Below are positions 41,601 to 49,824 of a DNA stretch of 64,000 nt, in pieces. Position 1 is the stretch's first letter. Each line of letters begins with the position of its first letter. The notes beneath the pieces were generated by a model that was not told the origin of the DNA, did not search any database, and worked only from the letters and a program-made list of their open reading frames with translations. This DNA is from DAOTTW01 sp034437615 (GTDB taxonomy: Bacteria > Chloroflexota > Anaerolineae > Aggregatilineales > Phototrophicaceae), in NCBI GenBank assembly GCA_034437615.1, contig DAOTTW010000084.1:1-64000 (forward strand). Reading direction: 5' to 3'. The position numbers and the translations under genes are program-made.

Positions 41601-43157
41601 ATCGAACTGGACACCGACCCGCTTCGCCGGCTCAACGATGACACGTTCAAGCTCATCTTGCGAAAGGGGAACGACGACTTCGGTCCGCTCACGCACTAGA
41701 TTACTTAAACGGGGTTGTAACAGAGGTCTATCGTAAAAATCTGCGCGGATAGTGATGACAACCCTCAGACGGCTATCAGGTGCCGTCACAGCGACGTACA
41801 AGCTGCTGAGGAAGTTCGAGATTTCCTTTTCATCCATTACCTGCGTAAAAACTTCTTCAAATTGGTCAATGAAAAGAAAAAGTTCGCTATCATCGTCCGA
41901 TGGTAGGCCTGCGTTGATGATCTTGAGCAGACCTGTTTCATCAGTCCGTAGCTTATGTAGCAACTCTGCTGATGGTGTATTCACTGCAACACTGATCAAC
42001 GTGTTCTCAAGTTCCTGAAATGGTTGTGAACCGGGTACCATTTCATCAAAGAACCACTTAGATGAGCCTGCTATGGCATTTTGCCTGAGTGCCGGGATAA
42101 GACCTGCCTTGATAACGCTGGACTTACCGCTACCACTAGGACCGACTACGGCTAAGAAGCGTGTGTATTTCCCTGATTCTACGAAGCGATCAACCAAACG
42201 TTGGACCAGGGCTTCGCGTCCGAAGAAATTGGGCGCGTCTTTTTCCTGGAACGCCCGTAAACCCTTGTAGGGATTAGGCACCAACTCATCAATTGATGTA
42301 AATGTGGCTGCGCTGGTGCGTTTTGTGTTGCCAATGGCACTCGTAAAGGCGCGTGAAAGACTGAGGGCATCGGGAAAACGTTGTTGAGGGTCAAGCTGTG
42401 TGGCTCTTTGAAGTATCTCATTTAGTGCTGGTGAAAGATCGGAACGCACATCTGTGACGGGTGGTAGTGGCTTTGAAGAACGCAGTTCGAGAAGTTCCGT
42501 CAGCGCTAGCTGTTCTAAATCTGGAAATGGATGCTTGCCGATCAACAGCTCGTATAAAATAATGCCCAGGCTGTAAATGTCGCTCTGGGGTGATGTTGCA
42601 TTGCCACTGAGTTGCTCTGGTGCCGCATACGCTGGAGAACCCATTCCAGCGAATTCATCGTCGTCCTTTGTGTCGCTTAGAATCTGGGCGATACCGAAAT
42701 CAGCAAGGTATCCGTTACCATCCTCGTCCATCAGAATATTCTCGGGCTTAATGTCACGGTGTACGACCCCGTAGCGATGCGCTAGAGCAAGAGCAGAGCT
42801 AACCTGATTGAGCAGTCGGTCTATGTCTTGTAGCGTCCAGTCCTTCTCGTTGACTAAACCGCGCAGGTGGCCGCCACGTAGTAACCGCATGACGATATAG
42901 GCACCATCTGGATCGCGCCAATAGTCATAAAGAGGGACGATGTATGGGTGTTCAAGTCCGGCTACAAGCTGCGCTTCCGCCTCGAAACGCCGAATGAAAT
43001 TGGGGTGGTTCGCAAATGCGGGCCAAATGATTTTAATGGCCACTTCGCGTTCAACAACAGCTTGCTTGGCGCGATAAACAGCACCAAAGCCACCTGTCCC
43101 TATCAAGTATTCGATTTCGTAGCTCTTGATGACTTTACCGATAGGATCGCTTATCAT
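38673..43157 (-). CDS. Ser/Thr protein kinase-STAND NTPase-TM-WD40 (14 repeats)
   Basis: A 1494-residue membrane protein. Residues ~12-275: Hanks-type kinase with GTGGFGAVY, Lys42, HRDIKPEN (Asp134), DFG and APE. Residues ~295-680: nSTAND1-like NTPase, with FFGREAL, Walker A GPSGSGKS (339-346) and Walker B FLFIDQFEE (427-435). An Arg/Glu-rich coiled stretch (740-762) leads to one membrane helix (~764-787). After it come 14 WD40 repeats (~852-1475), enough for two seven-bladed propellers, and a tail CIERDQYRIEPPC. If the kinase is inside, the propellers and the cysteine tail are outside. It shares plan and tail with the shorter protein at 27597-30149. The ribosome binding site is weak. Confidence 0.9.
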   Translation of the reverse strand: MISDPIGKVIKSYEIEYLIGTGGFGAVYRAKQAVVEREVAIKIIWPAFANHPNFIRRFEAEAQLVAGLEHPYIVPLYDYWRDPDGAYIVMRLLRGGHLRGLVNEKDWTLQDIDRLLNQVSSALALAHRYGVVHRDIKPENILMDEDGNGYLADFGIAQILSDTKDDDEFAGMGSPAYAAPEQLSGNATSPQSDIYSLGIILYELLIGKHPFPDLEQLALTELLELRSSKPLPPVTDVRSDLSPALNEILQRATQLDPQQRFPDALSLSRAFTSAIGNTKRTSAATFTSIDELVPNPYKGLRAFQEKDAPNFFGREALVQRLVDRFVESGKYTRFLAVVGPSGSGKSSVIKAGLIPALRQNAIAGSSKWFFDEMVPGSQPFQELENTLISVAVNTPSAELLHKLRTDETGLLKIINAGLPSDDDSELFLFIDQFEEVFTQVMDEKEISNFLSSLYVAVTAPDSRLRVVITIRADFYDRPLLQPRLSNLVRERTEVVVPLSQDELERVIVEPAKRVGVQFDSGLVAAIVAEIKEQPGALPLLQYSLSELFERRDDTLIMPQAYKELGGVRGALARRADELYDNMSPGQQEATRQLFLRLITLGEGTEDTRRRALLSELTSLKRKETDTEENIVQQVVDILGRARLLTFDRDPITRSPTVEVTHEAIIREWQTLRDWLDESRNDVRMQRKLSVLASEWLQERQDPSLLIQGVRLEQFEEWQTTTNLVLTEEEQRYLDESISERLRREEEERLREERERMLERRSVTRLRILFGVLLTAFVVTLGLLALAFNAQAEATRSAQFSQNLALAASAGRELGDGDVDLALALAVEANSNASAPDLLRSLSEVAFANGTKTIFEGHTAGVLSVDIHTETNRVVSGSFDSNVILWNALNGEILHRMTGHGGDVESVAFSPDGAQVVSGAADFTVILWDADTGEEIRRLTGHRSPVRSVAYSPDGNYILGGSRGIADNPPLIVLWDSEDGRQLRTYEGHNAGVQTLAISPDSLTFLSGARNGELKLWDVNSGEVIQELIGHATAIEDISFDPDGTRAVSASGDGTIIIWSLPDGNIIHRFQISGGDVRAVAFTPDGNRIISGAGDGVLQIWDADAGLEISSIQAHYEATGRSGVIEDAAFSNAIEGIDISSDGLLAVSGSRDRTIRLWNIGTPGLFAALSGEANSRVTGVSFGANDDQIVYGDVQGFLRAWNIGTREQQTVLQLEDSPIRTLDINRTATHALLGEREPATDENVIAYVDLQTGETIRLLRGHASNILAVRFFNDRALAVSSDQNGVTILWDLETGEERRRFEGHRGAVHSLAISPDENSIVTGSSDSTAILWDIQTGDIIRRFEGHAGTVFAVDISPDGSILATGSRDTLAILWDIETGRNLAALIGDADTVWSLAFKPSGDALITGTASGSLIMWDVETGTAIQRFDAGERSVFTLSFSPSGNRVVSGQEDGSVIVWNTLTGTELLEWTRANRYIRDFTCIERDQYRIEPPCDT

Positions 43158-43238
43158 GTCCGGCTAAGCACCATTCCAACTATTCGGGCAATGTGTGACG
43201 ACAACAAAGTAAAAAGTCAAGTTTGAATAATGCTTACA

Positions 43239-43772
43239 TCATTTTTTGTCATTGTCAGGAGGTAGGTCGTTTACTGCTTGTATCTCTGATGTATCGGAAA
43301 TGCCACTGGTAAGCCAGCGGATGCACTTTGCACGGTTGTAGAATGTCTTATATTGGATTGATGGATGGTCACGGTTGAGAAAGCTCATGAGTGTGCGGTT
43401 TGTCTGGCCAGACAAAGACAAGTTGAAATTTACAGCGACGCGTCCCGTGAAAGTTACATGGGAATCAAATATTTCTTCGGCCCTCAGACGCCCCTCTACT
43501 GTGATGCCAATATTCATCATATCGAAGTTAACCATAGCCGCGTATTGCAGCGAAACACCCGGTTGAGACAAGTCATGTACGGTCAGGTAGGGTTTATTTT
43601 TTGGCCAGCTTTCTATAGTTGCGACGACTAACTGCGACCAATTGTCGATGACTTCCTGCGTTACTCCGGTAATCTTGTAAAGAGCTATCTCTTTCCCGTT
43701 GTACCATTCACGCACGATACCAGGATAAGGTTTCTCCACTTCGCTCGGAATGATTGAATTTTGTGGTTCCAC
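43239..43772 (-). CDS. Unrecognised 177-aa protein next to the kinase-WD40 gene
   Basis: A soluble, mixed alpha/beta protein without signal peptide or membrane helix. Visible parts: VREWYNGKEIALYKI near the N-terminus, an amphipathic helix, and KPYLTVHDLSQPGVSLQYA near residue 60, then a basic C-terminal half. The pattern of a strand, a helix and a central HDLS turn faintly recalls STAS/SpoIIAA-like folds, but I cannot assign it. A GTG at 43772 lies 10 bases after GGAGG and is chosen; an upstream in-frame GTG at 43793 has no site. It lies 81 bp before the kinase-WD40 gene on the same strand, so the two may be co-transcribed. Confidence 0.65.
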   Translation of the reverse strand: MEPQNSIIPSEVEKPYPGIVREWYNGKEIALYKITGVTQEVIDNWSQLVVATIESWPKNKPYLTVHDLSQPGVSLQYAAMVNFDMMNIGITVEGRLRAEEIFDSHVTFTGRVAVNFNLSLSGQTNRTLMSFLNRDHPSIQYKTFYNRAKCIRWLTSGISDTSEIQAVNDLPPDNDKK

Positions 43773-43793
43773 AATGAAAATGCCTCCAAGCAC

Positions 43794-44196
43794 CGTTGAG
43801 GGGCTTTTTTGGGTCGTGCTTCAGCGTGTACGTCGTGCTCAGCGATTTAAGCAAAATACGCTGAGGTTCGTAACCGACTTGCAAAAGCTAGCTTAAGTAG
43901 AACTGAGCGATGTTAAAAATGCGTCAAGCTGAATTTAATTCTTCAGTAAACCTACGCTGTAGCGCTGACGATAGCCTTCTGTGCCAGAATAGGTGAAACA
44001 ACTCTAGGCGACCTCAGGTTATGTGAGTTCCCGAGATGGCCCGCCTGACAGCAGGATTTTATTCTTGACTATCTAAAAGTTTTATGCAACCATCATGACC
44101 CCTTATGACAAATCCGTGTCTTTTGAGTTTAGACTTGGTACCTTAGGCAACCTGTAATCAAGTTACTGGTTTTATCTATGCAGAGGAGTTTGGAAG
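43794..44196. other. Intergenic region between divergent genes
   Basis: About 400 bp with no supported gene. It separates the minus-strand 177-aa gene from the plus-strand ABC exporter operon and should hold both promoters, but no -35/-10 pair with proper spacing stands out; an isolated TTGACT lies near 44065. No strong hairpin was seen. Confidence 0.5.
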
Positions 44197-46038
44197 GTGT
44201 CACCACACACTGAAGTGGCTCGGACAGAAACGAATTTTGATGTACGTTCAGCGCTCCTAAATCATCAGCGGCGCTTGGCAGGTATGTGGGCGCTCCTGAA
44301 AGGGTATCATGCTCATTACGTTGGGGCTGCAATGGCGCTGGCGATGTCAGCCGCGCTTAATACTGCTGGTTTGCTGCTTTTACGCTATCTAGTTGACGAC
44401 GTGATCGTCGGGGCTGATAGGGCAATGGTTGGTAGCCTGATCCTTGTCGCCGTCTGGTTTGTACTGTTGGCTGTGATGCGCGGGGCTTTTTCCTTTTGGG
44501 GTGGGTCGCTTTCCTCGCAGGCCGCAGAAGGCATAGCATTGCGAATTCGCGATTATATGTTCGACCATCTTCAGCATTTGACCTTTACGTATCATGGCAA
44601 AACGCAGACCGGCGAACTGATTCAGCGCTCCACGTCTGATATTGATGCCGTGCGGCGCTTTTTTGCAGATCAAGCTGTCGGCATTGCACGGATCGTTTTG
44701 CTATTCATCATCAACTTTGGCGCGTTGTTGTTGATTCACGCGGGTCTCGCGTTGATTTCAGTGATTGTTGTGCCGATCATCCTGATTATCTCTATTTTCT
44801 TCTTTCAGTACGTCTCGAAAGCCTATGAAGCATTCCAGACACAGGAAGCAAGGCTTTCCAATGTGTTACAAGAAAACCTGAGCGGCGTGCGTGTGGTACG
44901 AGCTTTTGCACGCCAATCATACGAGCGCGACAAGTTCGGTACGGAAAATCTAGAGCATTTTCGTCTTGGTGTTCGCTTTGAGATGCTACATGCATCTTAT
45001 TGGCCAATAACGGATTTGCTGACGGGCCTGCAAATGCTGTTTGGTTTTTTCGTTGGTGCTATGCTGGTTATTGACGGTGGTATCACGCTAGGGGTTTACG
45101 TCGCATACGTTGGGATGTTGGGGTGGATCATCAACCCGATGCGCGATTTAGGTCGCTTGTTGGTCGAGGTGTCAACAGGTTTTGTCTCTTATGATCGCAT
45201 CGCTGAGGTCATGCGTGAGGAGTGGGAGCATTTGGGCAAGAATGCAGTTGCTCCCGTCGAGCAACTGCAAGGCTCTGTGCGTTTTGAAGGCGTTAGCTTC
45301 GGATATGACGTAAAAAGGCCTGTCCTACAAGACATCAGCTTTCAAGTGCAAGCAGGGCAGACTGTTGCTATTCTGGGTTCAACAGGTTCCGGTAAGTCGT
45401 CGCTTGTCTCCTTGCTGACGCGATTCTACGAACATAGTGGTGGGCAGATCTATCTCGATGACATTGATCTGCGAGACTATCCCAAGCGGTTCCTGCGGGC
45501 AAACATCGGCGTTGTAGAGCAGGAACCGTTTTTGTTTTCGCGTACAATTCGCGAGAACATCACGTATGGCGTACCGCACGATGTTAGCGATGAAGATGTT
45601 GAGGCGGCAGCCCGCGCCGCAGCGGTACACGAAGTTATTATGGCATTCCCAAAAGGGTACAACACACTTGTTGGTGAACGTGGCGTGACGGTCTCCGGTG
45701 GCCAAAAGCAGCGTATTGCGCTGGCGCGGACACTCTTGAAGAATCCACGCGTCTTGATCCTGGATGATGCGACATCATCCGTTGATACACAAACAGAAGC
45801 CGAAATTCGTGAAGCACTGAGGCGACTGATGGAGCAGCGGACATCGTTCATCATTGCTCATCGCATTCAGAGCGTCATGACAGCGGATTTCATCGTTGTG
45901 ATGGACAAAGGGCGTATTGTACAGCGTGGTACCCACGAGGAACTCATGCTGGTGGACGGTATCTATCGGCAGACTTACGAGATGCAAGCACGCATCGAAA
46001 ATGACCTAGAGAGGGAACTCAGCGATGTCGGATTATAA
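44197..46038 (+). CDS. ABC exporter half-transporter, degenerate-site subunit
   Basis: A 613-residue type IV ABC exporter with six membrane helices (~1-340) and an ATPase domain. Walker A is GSTGSGKSS (~395), the signature VSGGQKQR, and Walker B ILDDATSSVD, in which the catalytic Glu is replaced by Asp. The start is GTG at 44197, 9 bases after GAGGAG. Its end overlaps the start of the next ABC gene by 14 bp, which argues for a heterodimer. The Asp substitution marks it as the subunit that supplies the non-hydrolytic site. Substrate is unknown; multidrug or lipid export would be usual for the family. Confidence 0.93.
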   Translation: MSPHTEVARTETNFDVRSALLNHQRRLAGMWALLKGYHAHYVGAAMALAMSAALNTAGLLLLRYLVDDVIVGADRAMVGSLILVAVWFVLLAVMRGAFSFWGGSLSSQAAEGIALRIRDYMFDHLQHLTFTYHGKTQTGELIQRSTSDIDAVRRFFADQAVGIARIVLLFIINFGALLLIHAGLALISVIVVPIILIISIFFFQYVSKAYEAFQTQEARLSNVLQENLSGVRVVRAFARQSYERDKFGTENLEHFRLGVRFEMLHASYWPITDLLTGLQMLFGFFVGAMLVIDGGITLGVYVAYVGMLGWIINPMRDLGRLLVEVSTGFVSYDRIAEVMREEWEHLGKNAVAPVEQLQGSVRFEGVSFGYDVKRPVLQDISFQVQAGQTVAILGSTGSGKSSLVSLLTRFYEHSGGQIYLDDIDLRDYPKRFLRANIGVVEQEPFLFSRTIRENITYGVPHDVSDEDVEAAARAAAVHEVIMAFPKGYNTLVGERGVTVSGGQKQRIALARTLLKNPRVLILDDATSSVDTQTEAEIREALRRLMEQRTSFIIAHRIQSVMTADFIVVMDKGRIVQRGTHEELMLVDGIYRQTYEMQARIENDLERELSDVGL

Positions 46039-47845
46039 GGGTTTTGAGGAAGAAGCCTTCGACAAGTCGTTCAATGGCGATACGCTTCTGCGGATTTTGT
46101 CGAACCTACGTCCGCATTGGCGTAGTGTGCTTGGCTTCTTGATCGCCATTTCGTTAGTTGCTTTTGTTGAAGCAGCGATGACCTACATCAACGCGCTGAT
46201 TATCGATCAGGGTATCATTGCGCGGGATACAGAGCGGCTTAGCCAGCTTGTGTTGATATATGGTCTGTTGGTGGTAGTGATGGCCGTTGGCGTTTTCAGC
46301 TTCATCTTCTTGGCAGGGCGACTGGGTCATCAGGTGACGTATGAACTGCGCAAGCGCATGTTCGACCATTTGCAGCGGTTATCGTTGTCCTACTACAACC
46401 GCACGCCCGTCGGTTGGATCATGTCGCGCATTACATCAGACAGCGAACGTATCTCAGAATTGGTCTCCTGGGGTTTACTGGATATTACTTGGGCGATTGT
46501 GAATATCACGATGGCGTTGATATTTATGGTTACGATCAACTGGCAACTCACATTGATTGTGGCTCCGCTGATTCCTATCTTGGTTGTGCTAGCTGCCTGG
46601 TTCAAAGGACGCATTCTGATCGAGTATCGCACGACACGCAAGACGAACTCACGCATCACGGGCAATTACAACGAGATGATTGTCGGCGTGCGCGTGATTA
46701 AAGCACTGAATCGTGAAGAAACATCACTAGAGGAATTCGGCCAGCTCACACGTGAGATGTACGGTTCGTCCTATCGGGCGGCCTGGTATTCGGCGCTTTT
46801 TTTGCCTACCGTACAGGTTATCAGTTCGGTTGTGGTTGGTGCAATCATTCTGGTCGGCGGCTTACAGATTAGTACGACAGTGGGTGCCGGGCTGACCATT
46901 GGTGGTTTAAGTGCTTTCATCGGCTACATTACGTTTATGCTCTGGCCTGTGCAGGATATAGCGCGTGTGTATGCCTCTATGCAACAGGCTATTGCATCTG
47001 CGGAGCGTTCATTCTCGCTCTTGGATACAGCGCCAGAGGTTGTAAATCGACATGGTGCAATAGACCCAGGTACTATTCGAGGGGAAATCGTCTTTGACAA
47101 TGTCACGTTCTACTATGACCCCGAACAACCTGTATTAGCAAACTTCAACTTGCGCATACAGCCCGGTGAGACAATCGCTTTAGTCGGGCACACCGGCAGT
47201 GGCAAATCAACGATTGTGAACCTGCTGTGTCGCTTTTATGAGCCGAAAGCTGGTGTCATTCGCTTTGGCAAGCATGACTATCAGGATTTAACACTGGATG
47301 CTATCCAATCACGCATCGGTGTCGTGTTGCAAACACCGCATCTGTTCAGCGGGACGATACGCGAAAACATCGCTTACGGCAGACTCGATGCGAGTGATGA
47401 TGATGTAATGCAGGCTGCAAGGTTGACGGGAGCGCACGATTTCATTATGCACCTGGAAAATGGCTATGATGAGCAGGTCGGTGAAGGCGGTGTATTACTA
47501 TCTGTTGGCCAAAAACAGCTTATCAGCTTGGCGCGTGCGGTTATCTCCAAACCAGAACTTTTCATCATGGATGAAGCAACGAGTTCTGTTGATACGCTGA
47601 CCGAGCATATGCTGCAACGAGCGATGGACCAAGTTATGAAGGACCGTACATCCGTTGTGATTGCACATCGGCTGTCCACAATCAAGAATGCCGACCGCAT
47701 CATTGTACTGGAACACGGCAAAATCATTGAAATTGGCAATCATCAAGAGTTGCTGCGCCTTCGTGGTAACTACCATAACCTCTACACGAAGCAATTCCGT
47801 CAAGAGCATGAACAAGCTCAACAACAGGCACAACTGTCAGCGTAA
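46025..47845 (+). CDS. ABC exporter half-transporter, catalytic subunit
   Basis: A 606-residue partner of the preceding gene, with six membrane helices and an ATPase domain: Walker A GHTGSGKST, signature LSVGQKQ (Gly to Val), and Walker B IMDEATSSVD with the catalytic Glu intact. The altered signature faces the Asp-containing Walker B of the partner, so both changes fall in one ATP site and the other site stays canonical, as in the known asymmetric exporters (TM287/288, BmrCD). GAGGGAAC precedes the ATG. A 9-bp hairpin follows 20 bp after the stop. Confidence 0.93.
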   Translation: MSDYKGFEEEAFDKSFNGDTLLRILSNLRPHWRSVLGFLIAISLVAFVEAAMTYINALIIDQGIIARDTERLSQLVLIYGLLVVVMAVGVFSFIFLAGRLGHQVTYELRKRMFDHLQRLSLSYYNRTPVGWIMSRITSDSERISELVSWGLLDITWAIVNITMALIFMVTINWQLTLIVAPLIPILVVLAAWFKGRILIEYRTTRKTNSRITGNYNEMIVGVRVIKALNREETSLEEFGQLTREMYGSSYRAAWYSALFLPTVQVISSVVVGAIILVGGLQISTTVGAGLTIGGLSAFIGYITFMLWPVQDIARVYASMQQAIASAERSFSLLDTAPEVVNRHGAIDPGTIRGEIVFDNVTFYYDPEQPVLANFNLRIQPGETIALVGHTGSGKSTIVNLLCRFYEPKAGVIRFGKHDYQDLTLDAIQSRIGVVLQTPHLFSGTIRENIAYGRLDASDDDVMQAARLTGAHDFIMHLENGYDEQVGEGGVLLSVGQKQLISLARAVISKPELFIMDEATSSVDTLTEHMLQRAMDQVMKDRTSVVIAHRLSTIKNADRIIVLEHGKIIEIGNHQELLRLRGNYHNLYTKQFRQEHEQAQQQAQLSA

Positions 47846-47864
47846 TTCGCACGCTATCGATCAA

Positions 47865-47887
47865 GCCATACGCCATGTGCGTATGGC
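47865..47887. terminator. Hairpin after the ABC exporter operon
   Basis: GCCATACGC (47865-47873), loop CATGT, GCGTATGGC (47879-47887): a perfect 9-bp stem 20 bp past the stop of the second ABC gene. It has no T tract. It probably ends or protects the exporter transcript. Confidence 0.5.
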
Positions 47888-47997
47888 CCGCGGATACGTT
47901 GCGTGCTCATGCCATCACGTGTAAACTATCCAAGTCACATGTGATGGGGGCCAGAGACGGTCCGACCCAATTATTTAATCATCAGGAAGATGATCCC

Positions 47998-49674
47998 ATG
48001 CGAAATAAGCTTGTTCCTATGGTGTTGGCAATCGTTGCAACAGTGTTTTTCTCGCGTACAGCATCCGCGCAGGAAACGCTCCTAGATACATTGCGCAACA
48101 ATGAAAATGTATCGCTGTTTGTTCAGGCCGTCGAAGCATCTGAGCAAGAAATTGAAACCACATTGAACAGTAACACACCATATACGGTATTTGCACCACA
48201 AGACGATGCCTTCAGCGAAGTTGCCGATTTTCTCGATGTATCCTTATCCGATCTGTTAGGCAATCAAGCCGTCGTTACGCAGATCGTGCGTTATCACATT
48301 GTGCCAGAACGCATTGACGCAAGCTCGCTAGCAGATGGTCAGACATTCGAAACTTTGCTCGATGGTGCCTTCATCGGGGTGGACGTAGACATAGAGGGCG
48401 TCGTCAATATCAACCGCGTTGCTGACATTGTTGAGCCTGATTTGATAGCTGATAATGGTGTAATCCACATACTTGACCAGGTTTTGATTAATCGCATCAT
48501 TGTGCAGACTTTGCAGACGCAACCAACAGATGCCGCAGGCGAAGCAGCTGAAACAACAGAGACGTTGCCCAATTTATTAGATACACCCGCAAGCGTTCGC
48601 TTCGTCAACCTGACTACGGGCTTACCAGCAATAGACATCTACATAGACGGAGCGCTTCGGGTTGGCGGGCTTAATCCTGGGAACGTTACACCAGTCATAG
48701 AACAGCCACTAGCGACTTATGGCCTAACAATCGTTACTGCTGGTGATCCTATCGAAGCGGCAATACTGGGGCCTATTGAATTCGAGACAGATACCAACAC
48801 AACCTCTACAATCAGTATATTCGGCACGGATGAAACACTCGCGACAGGTACAACCAGAGAAATCCCAAGTGTGACAGATCCAACGGTTGTTCGTGCATTG
48901 TTCTATAACGCATTGCTTGTAGATGTTGACCTGCTGATTGGCGGGGCTAGCTACGCACGCTTGAGTACATCGCAATCAGCCATTTTCGACTTCTCATCAG
49001 ATCTAGATGTTACTAACGAGCTTGTATTCCGCATTGCTACAAGTGAGGACCTGGAAGAGTCGCCCACTATAAGTTTGGAAACCGAACAGCTAAATGCCGG
49101 AAATGCGAATTTCGTCGCCATCAGTGGTACGGCGGCACAGCCGGAGATCATAGTTGTCACAGAGCAGGTGAGTGATCTGGTGGTTGTTGAGCCAACTCTT
49201 GTATTAGGCGGTGCAACCAGCACACTGCTAGCGATGATTGAAAGTGACGAGCGTCTATCTACGCTTTATGAGATACTGACAAGCGGTGTGGTTGATATTC
49301 AGGATGCTATTGGGGAAGCTGAAAGTGTTACTATATTTGCACCTACAAATCAAGCATTTGCTAATTTGCTGGCTTCTGCGAATACTTCTCTAGCCCAATT
49401 ACAGGCTCAACCAGAGCTTCTCCTGGACATTTTGATTTACCATATCGTGCCACAAGCGCTCGTATCTGATGATCTTGCCAGTCTTTCGGGCACACGCCTT
49501 GATACTCTAGTTCCGTCTGCCACAATTGGCGTGTTCCAGACGAGCTTCGGCGGTTTGATTCTAAACCGCTTCGTGGAAGTTGTTGAGTTCGACATCCAGG
49601 CGAATGGCATCGTCATCCACCTAATAGATGATGTACTTTTACCTACATCTGCATTGCAAACGCTCGACTTCTAA
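47998..49674 (+). CDS. Exported protein with two fasciclin domains and a DUF4397-like middle
   Basis: A 558-residue exported protein, probably an adhesion or matrix component. The signal peptide (MRNKLVPMVLAIVATVFFSRTASAQ) is followed by a fasciclin domain (YTVFAPQDDAF, IVRYHIVPERI, GVIHILDQVLI; ~25-165), a middle of ~200 residues with two DUF4397-like units (ASVRFVNLTTGLPAIDIYID and VVRALFYNALLVDVDLLIG), and a second fasciclin domain (VTIFAPTNQAF, LIYHIVPQAL, GIVIHLIDDVLLP; ~410-555). AGGAAG precedes the ATG at 47998; the frame is open 41 codons further up across the hairpin and inverted repeat and is not expected to be translated there. No membrane anchor is seen. Confidence 0.9.
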   Translation: MRNKLVPMVLAIVATVFFSRTASAQETLLDTLRNNENVSLFVQAVEASEQEIETTLNSNTPYTVFAPQDDAFSEVADFLDVSLSDLLGNQAVVTQIVRYHIVPERIDASSLADGQTFETLLDGAFIGVDVDIEGVVNINRVADIVEPDLIADNGVIHILDQVLINRIIVQTLQTQPTDAAGEAAETTETLPNLLDTPASVRFVNLTTGLPAIDIYIDGALRVGGLNPGNVTPVIEQPLATYGLTIVTAGDPIEAAILGPIEFETDTNTTSTISIFGTDETLATGTTREIPSVTDPTVVRALFYNALLVDVDLLIGGASYARLSTSQSAIFDFSSDLDVTNELVFRIATSEDLEESPTISLETEQLNAGNANFVAISGTAAQPEIIVVTEQVSDLVVVEPTLVLGGATSTLLAMIESDERLSTLYEILTSGVVDIQDAIGEAESVTIFAPTNQAFANLLASANTSLAQLQAQPELLLDILIYHIVPQALVSDDLASLSGTRLDTLVPSATIGVFQTSFGGLILNRFVEVVEFDIQANGIVIHLIDDVLLPTSALQTLDF

Positions 49675-49708
49675 TGTATGGATGAAAACGAAACCAAATA
49701 ATCTGCAA

Positions 49709-49728
49709 GGGCGCAGCACGTTGTGCCC
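49709..49728. terminator. Hairpin after the fasciclin gene
   Basis: GGGCGCA (49709-49715), loop GCACGT, TGTGCCC (49722-49728): a 7-bp stem with one G-T pair, 34 bp past the fasciclin stop. It lacks a T tract. Confidence 0.4.
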
Positions 49729-49824
49729 CACACAGAATGCTATGAATTCGTTTTCGTTTCTCCGCAAATAGCTTTCATGGCCAGAGTCGGGACTCAGTTG
49801 GCTAACCATAGAGAGAGATTGTTA

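Noticed and set aside
47875..47997. Longer start for the fasciclin protein
   Set aside because: The upstream extension crosses a 9-bp hairpin and an inverted repeat and would bury the signal peptide; the ATG at 47998 has a good ribosome binding site.
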